A program made the position numbers and the translations under genes. A stretch of 21,228 bases of DNA, from positions 1-21,228 of the forward strand of contig CAYSWK010000015.1 in assembly GCA_964434735.1 (NCBI GenBank), given 5' to 3'. Positions 7,494 to 14,794 of the stretch are shown here, piece by piece. Every line of letters begins with the position of its first letter. The first letter of the stretch is position 1. The notes under the pieces were generated by a model. That model searched no databases. It worked only from the letters and a program-made list of their open reading frames with translations, and was not told where the DNA came from. This DNA is from CAYSWK01 sp964434735. GTDB lineage: Archaea > Micrarchaeota > Micrarchaeia > Anstonellales > Bilamarchaeaceae.

Positions 7494-7501
7494 TTTAAAA
7501 A
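7494..7501 (-). promoter_or_regulatory. TATA box of the psmB-fttA operon
   Basis: TTTTTAAA on the minus strand lies 45-52 bp before the psmB ATG. The implied start near 7473 leaves a leader of about 24 bases holding the GGTGATC Shine-Dalgarno site. Confidence 0.5.
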
Positions 7502-7559
7502 GCTTGGTCACACCGATTCACTATATTATAATAAGCTAGACATATATGGTACGTTTCTG

Positions 7560-7569
7560 TTTTTAAATG
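7560..7569 (+). promoter_or_regulatory. TATA box of rtcA
   Basis: TTTTTAAATG has its TTTAAA core starting 27 bp before the ATG at 7589, so a leaderless transcript is likely. The 139-bp region between psmB and rtcA also has an AT-rich stretch at 7521-7535 of unknown role. Confidence 0.5.
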
Positions 7570-7588
7570 TAGGTTTTAAGGGATACTT

Positions 7589-8548
7589 ATGATTGAAATC
7601 GACGGTTCATATGGCGAAGGCGGCGGTCAAGTCATCCGTACGGCACTTTCGCTTTCTGCTATTACTCAAAAGCCCATCCATATTTTTAACATCCGTGCCG
7701 GGCGTCCAAATCCTGGGTTGCAGCCTCAGCATTTAATGTGCGCAAAGGCAGTTCGCAACATTTCGCGCGGCACACTTAATGCAGAACTTCAAGGGTTGGA
7801 ACTTACCTTTACCCCGGGCCCCATTGTTGCCGGAAAATACGAATTTGACATCGGGACTGCAGGAAGCGTTTCGCTTGTGATGCAGACTGTTTTGCCTATT
7901 CTTTTGTTTGGTTCAAAGAAAAGCGAAGTGACGATTAAGGGCGGTACGCATGTGATGAAGTCTCCTTCATCGGATTATATTGGGGAAGTGTTTCTTCCTG
8001 CGTTGAGAAAATTTGGGCCTGAAGTTCAGTTTGAAACGAAAAAAATAGGGTTTTATCCCAAAGGCGGAGGCGAAATCTCCTTTTCATGCGTTCCTACTCC
8101 CTTGAAAGGCCAAACCTTTTTTGAGAAGGATTCGCATGTTCGCGTCCGTATCCGCTCAAGCGGCCTACCGCCCTTGGTCGGAGTACGTGAAAAGAAAATT
8201 TTTGTTCAAAATAAAATTGAGCACGTCCAGGTGTTTGATGATGCTTCGTTAAGTGTTGGCAACGCGATTCTTGCATGGAAAGGATTCAACGGTTCGTATT
8301 CGCTTGGCGAGAAAGGAAAGCCCGCAGAAAAAGTTGCGCACGATTGCCTTGATTTTCTTAAGCAACAAACAGAGGAAGTCGATTCCCATCTTGCTGACCA
8401 GCTCCTATTATACGCCGCATTAGCTGAAGGAAAAACCCAATTTACCGCCAGCGAAATCACCGAGCATTTTAAGACGAATGTATGGGTTATTCAAAAGTTT
8501 TTGGATAAAAAAATAGAGGTAAAAGAAAAAGAGGTTTTGTTGAGTTAG
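7589..8548 (+). CDS. rtcA: RNA 3'-terminal phosphate cyclase
   Basis: A 319-residue enzyme that uses ATP to turn an RNA 3'-phosphate into a 2',3'-cyclic phosphate through a covalent His-AMP intermediate. The N-terminus MIEIDGSYGEGGGQVIRTAL is the family signature. RAGRPNPGLQPQHL, GTAGSVSLVMQTVLP and FYPKGGGE follow. The C-terminal motif is SHLADQLLLYAAL, in which His267 is the expected adenylated nucleophile. The length is typical for archaeal RtcA, and the catalytic His argues against an inactive Rcl1-like role. It is divergent from the psmB-fttA operon, which encodes an RNA endonuclease, so an RNA-end-processing theme is possible, though FttA is not known to feed RtcA. Its TAG stop overlaps the stop codon of the convergent PLP enzyme gene. 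Confidence 0.95.
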   Translation: MIEIDGSYGEGGGQVIRTALSLSAITQKPIHIFNIRAGRPNPGLQPQHLMCAKAVRNISRGTLNAELQGLELTFTPGPIVAGKYEFDIGTAGSVSLVMQTVLPILLFGSKKSEVTIKGGTHVMKSPSSDYIGEVFLPALRKFGPEVQFETKKIGFYPKGGGEISFSCVPTPLKGQTFFEKDSHVRVRIRSSGLPPLVGVREKKIFVQNKIEHVQVFDDASLSVGNAILAWKGFNGSYSLGEKGKPAEKVAHDCLDFLKQQTEEVDSHLADQLLLYAALAEGKTQFTASEITEHFKTNVWVIQKFLDKKIEVKEKEVLLS

Positions 8549-10149
8549 CTTCGTGCCATTTGAGCAAGTGCGTTGGAAATCTGTACATATTTTTCATTTT
8601 CCCATGATAGTACTGAACGGACAAAGGGGAACGCTCCTTCCTCAGATAAGGGGCGGTAGGGGCTGTCCCATTCAAAGAACAATGAACCTGGCGCAAGTGC
8701 AATTCCGTGTTTTCTCATAAGATCTATGACAAAGCATTCGTCCCTTCTAAGTGCAGGTTCTTTTTTGCCAGAAAGTGCGGCAAGTATTTCCCTTGAACGG
8801 ACAAATATTTTCATGTCAAAGTCGGCTTCGTCAGTATTAAATCCGTTTTCAACGTACCATCTTTGCAATTTTGGCCTTTCTGAATCAAGTTGGCGTAAAA
8901 ACCATGCCCATACTTCATGAGCGTACGTTTCATTAGCCCATTTGTCATTTTCAATCATAAGTGGCAAGTAAAATGCGCACTGAAGTTCTGCATCTGGATA
9001 CGGATTGAGTACCCCTTCAGTTGAGAGTAAGGTTTCTCGGTTTACGTAAACTCGTTTTCGTACCTCTTCGCGCGTTGCTTCGATTCCCCTGCGCACGTCT
9101 TCCCTATCGGAAAACGCCGCAGCAAGTGCTGCAAGGGTGTTGTTTGAAACACCGGAGTTAATCGTACTTGTTTCCCAACGCTTGAGGAACAAAAGGAGCT
9201 CCTCAACTTCCTGTCGGGACCCAAATATTCCTACGCCTGCACCCCGTGAACCTGGCGAAAGCATGATTTTTGAAAGTCCGACGCCTATTGCACCTACGAG
9301 TTCATGTTCTTCCGCCTTTCTTACAAGTTCCTGGATTGTTATCGGGTTTTCCGTAAAGCAAAAGTCATGGTACATGCAGTCCAGGTAAAGCCACACGTTT
9401 TTTTTGTGTTTCCCAAGAATGCCGAAAAATCGGTCGATGAATTCTCGCGTGTATATGATGCCTATAGGGTTTTCGTACGGCACAATGGACACTAAAAATT
9501 TCCTGCCTGGATTTGCCTCTAATTGTTCTTCAAGGTGGTCGAGGTCCATTTCGCCATTTGCTTTTCTTCTTATTTCTAGTACATCATGTCTGCCTAAGTT
9601 GAAATGTGCATCCTGGTAAAAGAGAGGGTGCGAGCATGCCGCATGCACGGCCATTGCGCGTGATTTATGGATAATATGATGTTTCTCAAACAATTCTCGT
9701 GAAAATGAACTTAATCCTCCGGCAAAAAATATGCGATTTGGAACCAGTTTAAAATAGTGCGCGAGTTTCATTCGTGCTTCTTCCTTTGCACCTATTGCGT
9801 ATTCGTATCCGCCGTTGCGACTTATTTCCTCAGCTGCACGCATGATTGCTTCATTTCCTGCCGTTTGAAGGGTCATGGGCAAATCACCGCCTGCTGAATT
9901 TACCAATACTTGAGTTATTTTTCCTGCAGCGGCAACGCTTGAATTTCTCATAACGTGTGTTCCCGTACATAACCAAAGATATTCGCTGTGGGGAAGTCCC
10001 GCAAGTCGTCTTCTAAAAGGGGTTTCTTGTATTCTAAGAGGGGCTACATACGAAAGCATATCGAGAACCCTGTCTCCTTGACGGCCATATCTTCCAGTTA
10101 ATTTTTGCTGGGCCTTACGTCCGAGTTGTTCTAGTGCTTGCAATCTCAT
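8545..10149 (-). CDS. fold-type I PLP-dependent enzyme, aminotransferase class I/II-like, unusually long
   Basis: The aspartate-aminotransferase fold is recognisable from YENPIGIIYTREFIDRF (the NPxG turn), YLDCMYHDF (the Asp that binds the pyridine ring, plus Tyr), GLSKIMLSPGSRGAGVG (Schiff-base Lys294 with the following Arg), and a late IALAPGSLFFE. All PLP-binding elements look intact, so it should be active, but the substrate is unknown. I start it at the ATG at 10149 (534 residues), which has GAGG six bases upstream and a TATA box at 10185-10195. The in-frame ATG at 10197 lies on the upstream side of that box and would add a 16-residue basic extension. Typical class I enzymes have about 400 residues; here about 60-100 extra lie N-terminal to the fold and more sit between the Lys motif and the C-terminus. 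Aspartate beta-decarboxylases have a similar length but I see no specific match. It is divergent from the P-type ATPase. Confidence 0.8.
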   Translation of the reverse strand: MRLQALEQLGRKAQQKLTGRYGRQGDRVLDMLSYVAPLRIQETPFRRRLAGLPHSEYLWLCTGTHVMRNSSVAAAGKITQVLVNSAGGDLPMTLQTAGNEAIMRAAEEISRNGGYEYAIGAKEEARMKLAHYFKLVPNRIFFAGGLSSFSRELFEKHHIIHKSRAMAVHAACSHPLFYQDAHFNLGRHDVLEIRRKANGEMDLDHLEEQLEANPGRKFLVSIVPYENPIGIIYTREFIDRFFGILGKHKKNVWLYLDCMYHDFCFTENPITIQELVRKAEEHELVGAIGVGLSKIMLSPGSRGAGVGIFGSRQEVEELLLFLKRWETSTINSGVSNNTLAALAAAFSDREDVRRGIEATREEVRKRVYVNRETLLSTEGVLNPYPDAELQCAFYLPLMIENDKWANETYAHEVWAWFLRQLDSERPKLQRWYVENGFNTDEADFDMKIFVRSREILAALSGKKEPALRRDECFVIDLMRKHGIALAPGSLFFEWDSPYRPLSEEGAFPFVRSVLSWENEKYVQISNALAQMARS

Positions 10150-10184
10150 ACCTACCCTCTTTCTTCTTGGCAAGTGTTTCAAAT

Positions 10185-10195
10185 GCTTTTTAAAC
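10185..10195 (-). promoter_or_regulatory. TATA box of the PLP enzyme gene
   Basis: GTTTAAAAAGC on the minus strand lies 36-46 bp before the ATG at 10149. A start near 10165 leaves a leader of about 16 bases with the GAGG ribosome-binding site. The box overlaps the alternative ATG at 10197 closely enough to make that start unlikely. Confidence 0.45.
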
Positions 10196-10282
10196 ATTTA
10201 ACCGGTTTATCCTTAAAATGCGACAAATAACGTACTTGTGCATTCTGTCTTCTTTTTATTCTTTCTTTTCCAATTGTAGCAT

Positions 10283-12856
10283 ATGCAGAATCCCCATTCT
10301 CGTCCCTTTGAAGATGTACTTTCAGAATTTCGTTCCTCACAAAACGGCCTTTCCATGCGAGACGCTTCGGAACGCCTTCAGCAATACGGTTCAAACACCC
10401 TTTCAAGTGGTCATAAGCGCACTGCACTCGATATCCTTATTTCGCAATTTAAAAATTTCATTTTCTTTCTTCTGCTTGGCGCGGCAGGACTTTCCTTTTT
10501 CATTGGCCATGTAGAGGATTCAATTGCCATTCTTTTTGCAGTCGCATTGAGCACGGCATTCGGGTTTTTCCTTGAATATAAAGCAGACCAGTCCTTGCGG
10601 GCGCTTCAAAACCTTACTCAGCCCCAGTGTAAGGTCATTCGTGATGGGAACACGCTTCAAACGGATAGTTCGCATTTGGTTGTCGGGGATGTAATCGTAG
10701 TTGAGGAAGGCGACAAGGTACCTGCAGATGCGCGCATTATTGAAAGTTATGATCTTGAAGCGAACGAGTCCCAGCTTACGGGCGAAAGCCAGGTAGTAAA
10801 AAAGCACAAATTTCCCGTAGCTGAGGATGCCCCTATTTCTGAAAGAACATGTATGATTTATTCAGGAAGCTTTATTACTAAAGGAAAGGGAATTGCAGTC
10901 GTATGTGCAACTGCAAACGCAAGTGAACTTGGAAAAATTGCTTCTGCGCTTAAGGATGTTGAAGCGGAAGCAACTGTGCTGCAACAATCATTGGATGACA
11001 TGGGTAAAAAGGTTAGTTTTCTTTCCATAGGAATTGTTTTCTTTTTCCTTGCCATCGGAGTATATCAAGGCAGGGAATGGACAGAATTATTTGTTCTTTC
11101 AATTTCACTTGTTGTTGCCGCAGTACCTGAGGGCCTTATCACTGTTTTAACCATTATTCTTGCAATTGGCGTTCGTACCATGGCAAAGAATAATGCGTTG
11201 GTACGCAAACTCAACTGTGTTGAGACGCTTGGCACGGCAACCATGATTATTGTTGATAAAACCGGGACAGTCACCGAAGGCAAGATGTCGCTCACTTCTG
11301 TTTATGAAAACGGGAGGGTAAAAAAAGTAGAAGAGCTTGATTCAAGGGACGTACTCATCAATTATGCCGTATTGTGCAATAGCGCCCAGTACTCAGAGGA
11401 AGGCTTTGTTGGAGATGAAATGGACAAGTCCATTCTTTTTGCCGCAAATTCAATCGGAATAAACGTAAAAGCACTCATCGATCTTTCGCCGCTTGCGTTT
11501 TTCCCTCTTACCAGTCAAAATAAGCGAATGTCTTTCATTTATGCTTTGCATGGAAAACAGATCGCAGTAATTAAGGGTGCGCCGGAAGTACTCTTGTCGC
11601 ATTGTACTGATTACAATGAGGATGCAAAAGAGAAGCGCCTTTCTTCGGAAAAGCGTGCGGAATTCGAGCATGTTCTTGATACGCTTGTTTCAGATGGCAA
11701 ACGTGTGCTTGCGCTTACCTACAAATACGTTGAAAGCACTAAGGAAAATGAGTTGAAGGAATCGTTAACGTTCCTTGGTTTTTTAATTTTTAGCGATCCT
11801 GTACGTACTCAGGCAAGCCAAACCGTTTCACTTGCAAAGACTGCGGGAATTTCGATGATGATGCTGACCGGGGACAATTTGAAAACGGCAGCATTTATTG
11901 GCCGTGAAATAGGGCTTATCAAGGATCCAAAAGAGGCGGCAGAATGGAAATCGCTTGAGCACTTAAGCGAGGAAAAGCTTGTTGAGCATTTAAAATCGCT
12001 CAAAATAATTGCACGTTCAACCCCGCTTTCAAAATTAAAGGTCGTTGAGCTTTTGATAAAGCAAGGCGAAATTGTTGCCGTGACAGGGGATGGGGTCAAT
12101 GACGCACCTGCACTTAAGAAAGCGCATGTTGGCGTAGTCATGGGTTCAGGGACCGAAGTGAGTAAGGAAGCGGCAAACTTGGTGCTTTTGGATGACAATA
12201 TTTCAACATTGATCAATGCCATCAAGTATGGCAGGGTTGTTTTTGACAATATCATCAATTTCATCCGTTTTCAGTTTACGACAAATATCGCAACCCTCAT
12301 CCTCTTTTTCCTTTCATTCTTTGGCGGGTTGCCGTATCTTCTTACTCCCATTCAAATTCTTTTCCTTAACTTGTTTATGGACGGTCCTCCTGCGCTCGCT
12401 CTTGGTTTTGAGAAGGAATCGCGCGACGTTCTGAAGGAAAAACCGCGGAAGGAAAGGAACATCATGTCTCGCAATTTGCTTGCATCCATATTTGTTTCAA
12501 GCATATGGATGGTCGCAGTGACTATCGGCGTTTATTTCCATTTTGTAGGCACGGGCCTTGAGTTGACTGCCGCATTTTGTACGTTCGTATTTTTGCAGCT
12601 TTTCAATTCGCTCAATTGCAGATTTTCAAGCTCTCCTTTTTGGCACAAGCCGCTTAACAATCCGTATATTTTTGCAGCCTTTTTCATCATGGCAGGAATC
12701 CTTCTTATTATTCTTCAGATCCCTGAACTCCAAGGAGTTTTTGAGACTACGGCGCTTTCACTTGAAGCGCTTGGGATCGTAATTGGCGCGGCATCTTCAA
12801 TATTATTCCTTGAAGAGTTTAAGAAACGGCTTTTGAAAGGGATTACACAATACTAA
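10283..12856 (+). CDS. P2-type cation-transporting ATPase (calcium-pump-like)
   Basis: An 857-residue integral membrane ion pump. In order: an N-terminal cation-ATPase domain, two membrane helices, the actuator domain with TGES at 166-169, TM3-TM4 with PEGL at 282-285, the phosphorylation motif DKTGT with Asp325, the nucleotide-binding domain (KGAPE, SDPVR), the hinge TGDGVNDAP from residue 601, and six C-terminal helices. PEGL in TM4 and N696...D700 in TM6 place it in the P2 group (Ca2+ or Na+/H+ pumps). In TM5 the sequence TNIAT has N668, but Thr671 stands where SERCA has the site-I Glu. Plasma-membrane-type pumps, which carry one Ca2+ per cycle, also lack that Glu. A single-site Ca2+ exporter is thus my best guess. 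A TTTTTATT box 23-30 bp before the ATG suggests a leaderless mRNA. It converges with the tRNA gene. Confidence 0.92.
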   Translation: MQNPHSRPFEDVLSEFRSSQNGLSMRDASERLQQYGSNTLSSGHKRTALDILISQFKNFIFFLLLGAAGLSFFIGHVEDSIAILFAVALSTAFGFFLEYKADQSLRALQNLTQPQCKVIRDGNTLQTDSSHLVVGDVIVVEEGDKVPADARIIESYDLEANESQLTGESQVVKKHKFPVAEDAPISERTCMIYSGSFITKGKGIAVVCATANASELGKIASALKDVEAEATVLQQSLDDMGKKVSFLSIGIVFFFLAIGVYQGREWTELFVLSISLVVAAVPEGLITVLTIILAIGVRTMAKNNALVRKLNCVETLGTATMIIVDKTGTVTEGKMSLTSVYENGRVKKVEELDSRDVLINYAVLCNSAQYSEEGFVGDEMDKSILFAANSIGINVKALIDLSPLAFFPLTSQNKRMSFIYALHGKQIAVIKGAPEVLLSHCTDYNEDAKEKRLSSEKRAEFEHVLDTLVSDGKRVLALTYKYVESTKENELKESLTFLGFLIFSDPVRTQASQTVSLAKTAGISMMMLTGDNLKTAAFIGREIGLIKDPKEAAEWKSLEHLSEEKLVEHLKSLKIIARSTPLSKLKVVELLIKQGEIVAVTGDGVNDAPALKKAHVGVVMGSGTEVSKEAANLVLLDDNISTLINAIKYGRVVFDNIINFIRFQFTTNIATLILFFLSFFGGLPYLLTPIQILFLNLFMDGPPALALGFEKESRDVLKEKPRKERNIMSRNLLASIFVSSIWMVAVTIGVYFHFVGTGLELTAAFCTFVFLQLFNSLNCRFSSSPFWHKPLNNPYIFAAFFIMAGILLIILQIPELQGVFETTALSLEALGIVIGAASSILFLEEFKKRLLKGITQY

Positions 12857-12881
12857 CAGATCAACGGATAAAAAGAAGAAT

Positions 12882-12953
12882 TGGGCCCTAAGGGAATTGA
12901 ACCCCTGATCTTTCGCATGTGAAGCGAACGTCTTACCACTCGACTAAAGGCCC
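12882..12953 (-). tRNA. tRNA-Val(CAC)
   Basis: A complete cloverleaf reads on the minus strand from 12953 to 12882. The acceptor GGGCCTT pairs with AGGGCCC with one G-U. The D arm has GTC/GAC with AGTGGTAA in the loop. The anticodon stem TTCGC/GCGAA encloses TTCACAT, giving anticodon CAC for the Val codon GUG. A 5-base variable loop AGATC and the T arm AGGGG-TTCAATT-CCCTT follow. The discriminator is A, no CCA is encoded, and there is no intron in the anticodon loop. The 5' G1 at 12953 is set by pairing. It stands alone between two protein genes. Confidence 0.93.
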
Positions 12954-12978
12954 CCACCTTCTTTAAGAGTGACAACCT

Positions 12979-12987
12979 CTTTTAAAC
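12979..12987 (-). promoter_or_regulatory. TATA box of tRNA-Val
   Basis: GTTTAAAAG on the minus strand is centred about 30 bp upstream of the mature tRNA 5' end, the expected position for an archaeal tRNA promoter with little or no 5' leader. Confidence 0.5.
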
Positions 12988-13034
12988 CTTCATCAGCCCA
13001 TACGGTTTATTAAGTTATACGAGGTAAACCGGTT

Positions 13035-13355
13035 ATGCCGCGTAAGGATGTAGTAATCGCACATAGGATTCATACGAATCCAAAAGGCACAGTCCTTGCC
13101 GCGTGCGATGCATCGCTTCTTGGCCAATGTTTTCAAGAAGGGAAAAAGGAGCTTGACCTTAAGAAATATGCATCATTTTACGATGGAGAACGTGTAAGTG
13201 CAGAAGAGCTTTCAAAGTCGCTTGGAAAAAAGTTCTCTTCCATTAATTTGGTGGGAAAGGAAACCATCTCAACTGCCCTGCCGCTTGGAATTTTCAAGCC
13301 AGAGCATGTCAAAAAAATTTCCAACGTTCCCTATGTCCAAGTTTACCGCTTGTGA
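13035..13355 (+). CDS. DUF424 family protein
   Basis: A 106-residue soluble protein. The pattern VIAHRIHTNPKGTVLAACD, then LLGQCFQEGKKELDL, FYDGERVS, and finally INLVGKETISTALPLGIF...ISNVPYVQVYRL matches the archaeal DUF424 family as I know it: a small alpha/beta protein with the NLVG(E/K) and VPxxQV motifs. The family is widespread in archaea and its function is not established; an RNA- or translation-linked role has been suggested by its gene neighbours only. The start at 13035 has GAGGT nine bases upstream (13021-13025). The ATG of the downstream ACT gene lies 9 bp after the stop codon, so the two probably form an operon. Confidence 0.8.
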   Translation: MPRKDVVIAHRIHTNPKGTVLAACDASLLGQCFQEGKKELDLKKYASFYDGERVSAEELSKSLGKKFSSINLVGKETISTALPLGIFKPEHVKKISNVPYVQVYRL

Positions 13356-13364
13356 GTGATACCT

Positions 13365-13772
13365 ATGAAAACCATTACAGTCGTTGCAGAAGACCGAGTT
13401 GGCCTTTTGGCAGACATTTCGTATCTGCTTGGCAAGGCCAAAATCAATATTGAGTCCCTTTCAGTGGACGTAATAGGGGGTAAGACTATTATTTCCCTTA
13501 CCCTTAAGGATACTGATAAGGCAAAGGAGGCATTGATTAATGCCGGTTTTACGGTTGAAGAGCCAGATATTACCTTGATTAAACTTACCGACCAGCCAGG
13601 TGAACTAGGCAAGATCACCCAAATGCTTGCAAAGGAAAAGGTGAACATTGAAAATGTTCATATCGTTTCACGCAACGGTTCGGAAACCATCATTTCATTG
13701 AAGGTTGACAAGCCAAGAAAAGCGACAAAGGTCCTTGAAAGTTACTTGGTTACGAAGAATCAACCAAGTTGA
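13365..13772 (+). CDS. tandem ACT-domain protein
   Basis: A 135-residue protein made of two ACT domains and nothing else. The first (about residues 1-65) has KTITVVAEDRVGLLADISYLL and INIESLSVDVIGGKTIISLTL. The second (about 68-130) has DITLIKLTDQPGELGKITQML and VNIENVHIVSRNGSETIISLKV. Both keep the DRVG/QPGE turn where ACT domains usually bind an amino acid at a dimer interface. Standalone ACT pairs generally act as amino-acid sensors or regulatory subunits; no partner enzyme is encoded next to it. I use the ATG at 13365 rather than the GTG at 13356, because GTGAT at 13356-13360 is better read as its Shine-Dalgarno site. The last 13 bp overlap the convergent NFACT gene. Confidence 0.85.
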   Translation: MKTITVVAEDRVGLLADISYLLGKAKINIESLSVDVIGGKTIISLTLKDTDKAKEALINAGFTVEEPDITLIKLTDQPGELGKITQMLAKEKVNIENVHIVSRNGSETIISLKVDKPRKATKVLESYLVTKNQPS

Positions 13773-14770
13773 ATCTCAACTGTTTTTTCCTTTTTATTTG
13801 TTTTTGCACCTATTTTCTCAAACCGTTTGTCAATTTCATCAAGCGGGCATTTTTCTATTTCAGATTTTACTGCCTCGATTTTTTGGAAATGCTCATAAAT
13901 ATAATTTCCTTTTGCCATTGATTCCTCGTATTCCTTTTTCAGCCCTTCAATATGTGCCTTCTGATGTTCAAGTCGGCTTTTGAGTTTTTCAAGTTTTGGG
14001 TTTGGCGGCGCATGGCTTATGGCGTAATACTGGTCAAGTGCGTCAGACAATGAGGGCATTTCTTTTATGTTTTTGTAGGTTGAAAATGCAACCAGCCCAT
14101 AGTCGATTATTTGCCCTGCATCATCAAGGAAAAGGTAAGGAGTATTTTCATGTGTTATTTTTTCATACTCCTTTTCTATTTTTGTTTTTTGCTCACTTGA
14201 AATTTTTGCACTGGGGGTTTTTTCCTCAATTTTTATGCGCGTTAAAAGCTCCTTTGCATATTCTTTTCCAAGCGGGAGTTTCATCAAGTCGACGATTACG
14301 TATTTTTCCGAGTATATTTCATCGATGTTTGTTTTTGTCGATGAACGCGGAGGCTTGTATTCTTTTTTAGGAAGAATTTCACGGTCTGACCAGGTTTCAT
14401 GTTTTACTGCTGCAAGTATGATTCCGTCTTTTATCAATATCATATTTCCTTTGCCAAATCCTTCTATGATAAGCGTTGCCTTGTCAAATTCCAGGTGAAG
14501 TATGCGGTCGTGGTTGTACTGGTGCACTGCAACCAACCGCGCGTTATCAAGCTCCTTTTTTACCCGTTGGCAGAATTGGTCTGCCTCGCCTGGCAGGATT
14601 CTTCTGGTTATGTAAACTGCAACGCCAAGTGAGATAAGTATTTCCTGGCTTCCCAGTTTTATGCGGTAGGTGCCGTCTTCGAGTTTAAGTATTCGTTGGA
14701 AGTGGGTGCCTTTGAGGTTTGAAAGCTCCTCCCTTATTTTTGCATATTCCTTTATCCCAAGAACGCGCAT
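13760..14770 (-). CDS. Rqc2/RqcH (NEMF, FbpA)-like protein, NFACT-N plus coiled coil only
   Basis: A 336-residue protein that matches the first half of the Rqc2/RqcH/NEMF family, which binds peptidyl-tRNA on split 60S/50S subunits in ribosome-associated quality control. The NFACT-N domain is seen as FCQRVKKELDNARLVAVHQ, then NHDRILHLEF with the conserved D88-R89 pair, and GFGKGNMILIKDGIILAAV. AFSTYKNIKEMPSLSDALDQYY and a long charged coiled coil (about residues 255-305, with GNYIYEHFQKIEAVKSEIE) follow. Full-length homologues run to about 550-700 residues and end in an NFACT-R (DUF814) domain, which is absent. The Asp normally found near residue 5-9 is not there (MRVLGIKEY). The gene stops inside the convergent ACT gene. 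It follows rpa by 24 bp on the same strand, probably one operon. It may be truncated, or part of a split protein. Confidence 0.78.
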   Translation of the reverse strand: MRVLGIKEYAKIREELSNLKGTHFQRILKLEDGTYRIKLGSQEILISLGVAVYITRRILPGEADQFCQRVKKELDNARLVAVHQYNHDRILHLEFDKATLIIEGFGKGNMILIKDGIILAAVKHETWSDREILPKKEYKPPRSSTKTNIDEIYSEKYVIVDLMKLPLGKEYAKELLTRIKIEEKTPSAKISSEQKTKIEKEYEKITHENTPYLFLDDAGQIIDYGLVAFSTYKNIKEMPSLSDALDQYYAISHAPPNPKLEKLKSRLEHQKAHIEGLKKEYEESMAKGNYIYEHFQKIEAVKSEIEKCPLDEIDKRFEKIGAKTNKKEKTVEIQLG

Positions 14771-14794
14771 ACTCTTATCTTGGATGCTTAAGGC

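Noticed and set aside
10150..10197. Longer PLP enzyme start at 10197 with a basic N-terminal extension
   Set aside because: The extension overlaps the likely TATA box, and the ATG at 10149 has a GAGG site at the right distance.
11809..12264. Minus-strand open frame (151 codons) inside the P-type ATPase gene
   Set aside because: Antisense to the conserved hinge motif region; no independent start signals.
12882..12953. Possible intron or reverse-strand tRNA
   Set aside because: The cloverleaf pairs completely only on the minus strand, with a 7-base anticodon loop and no extra sequence.
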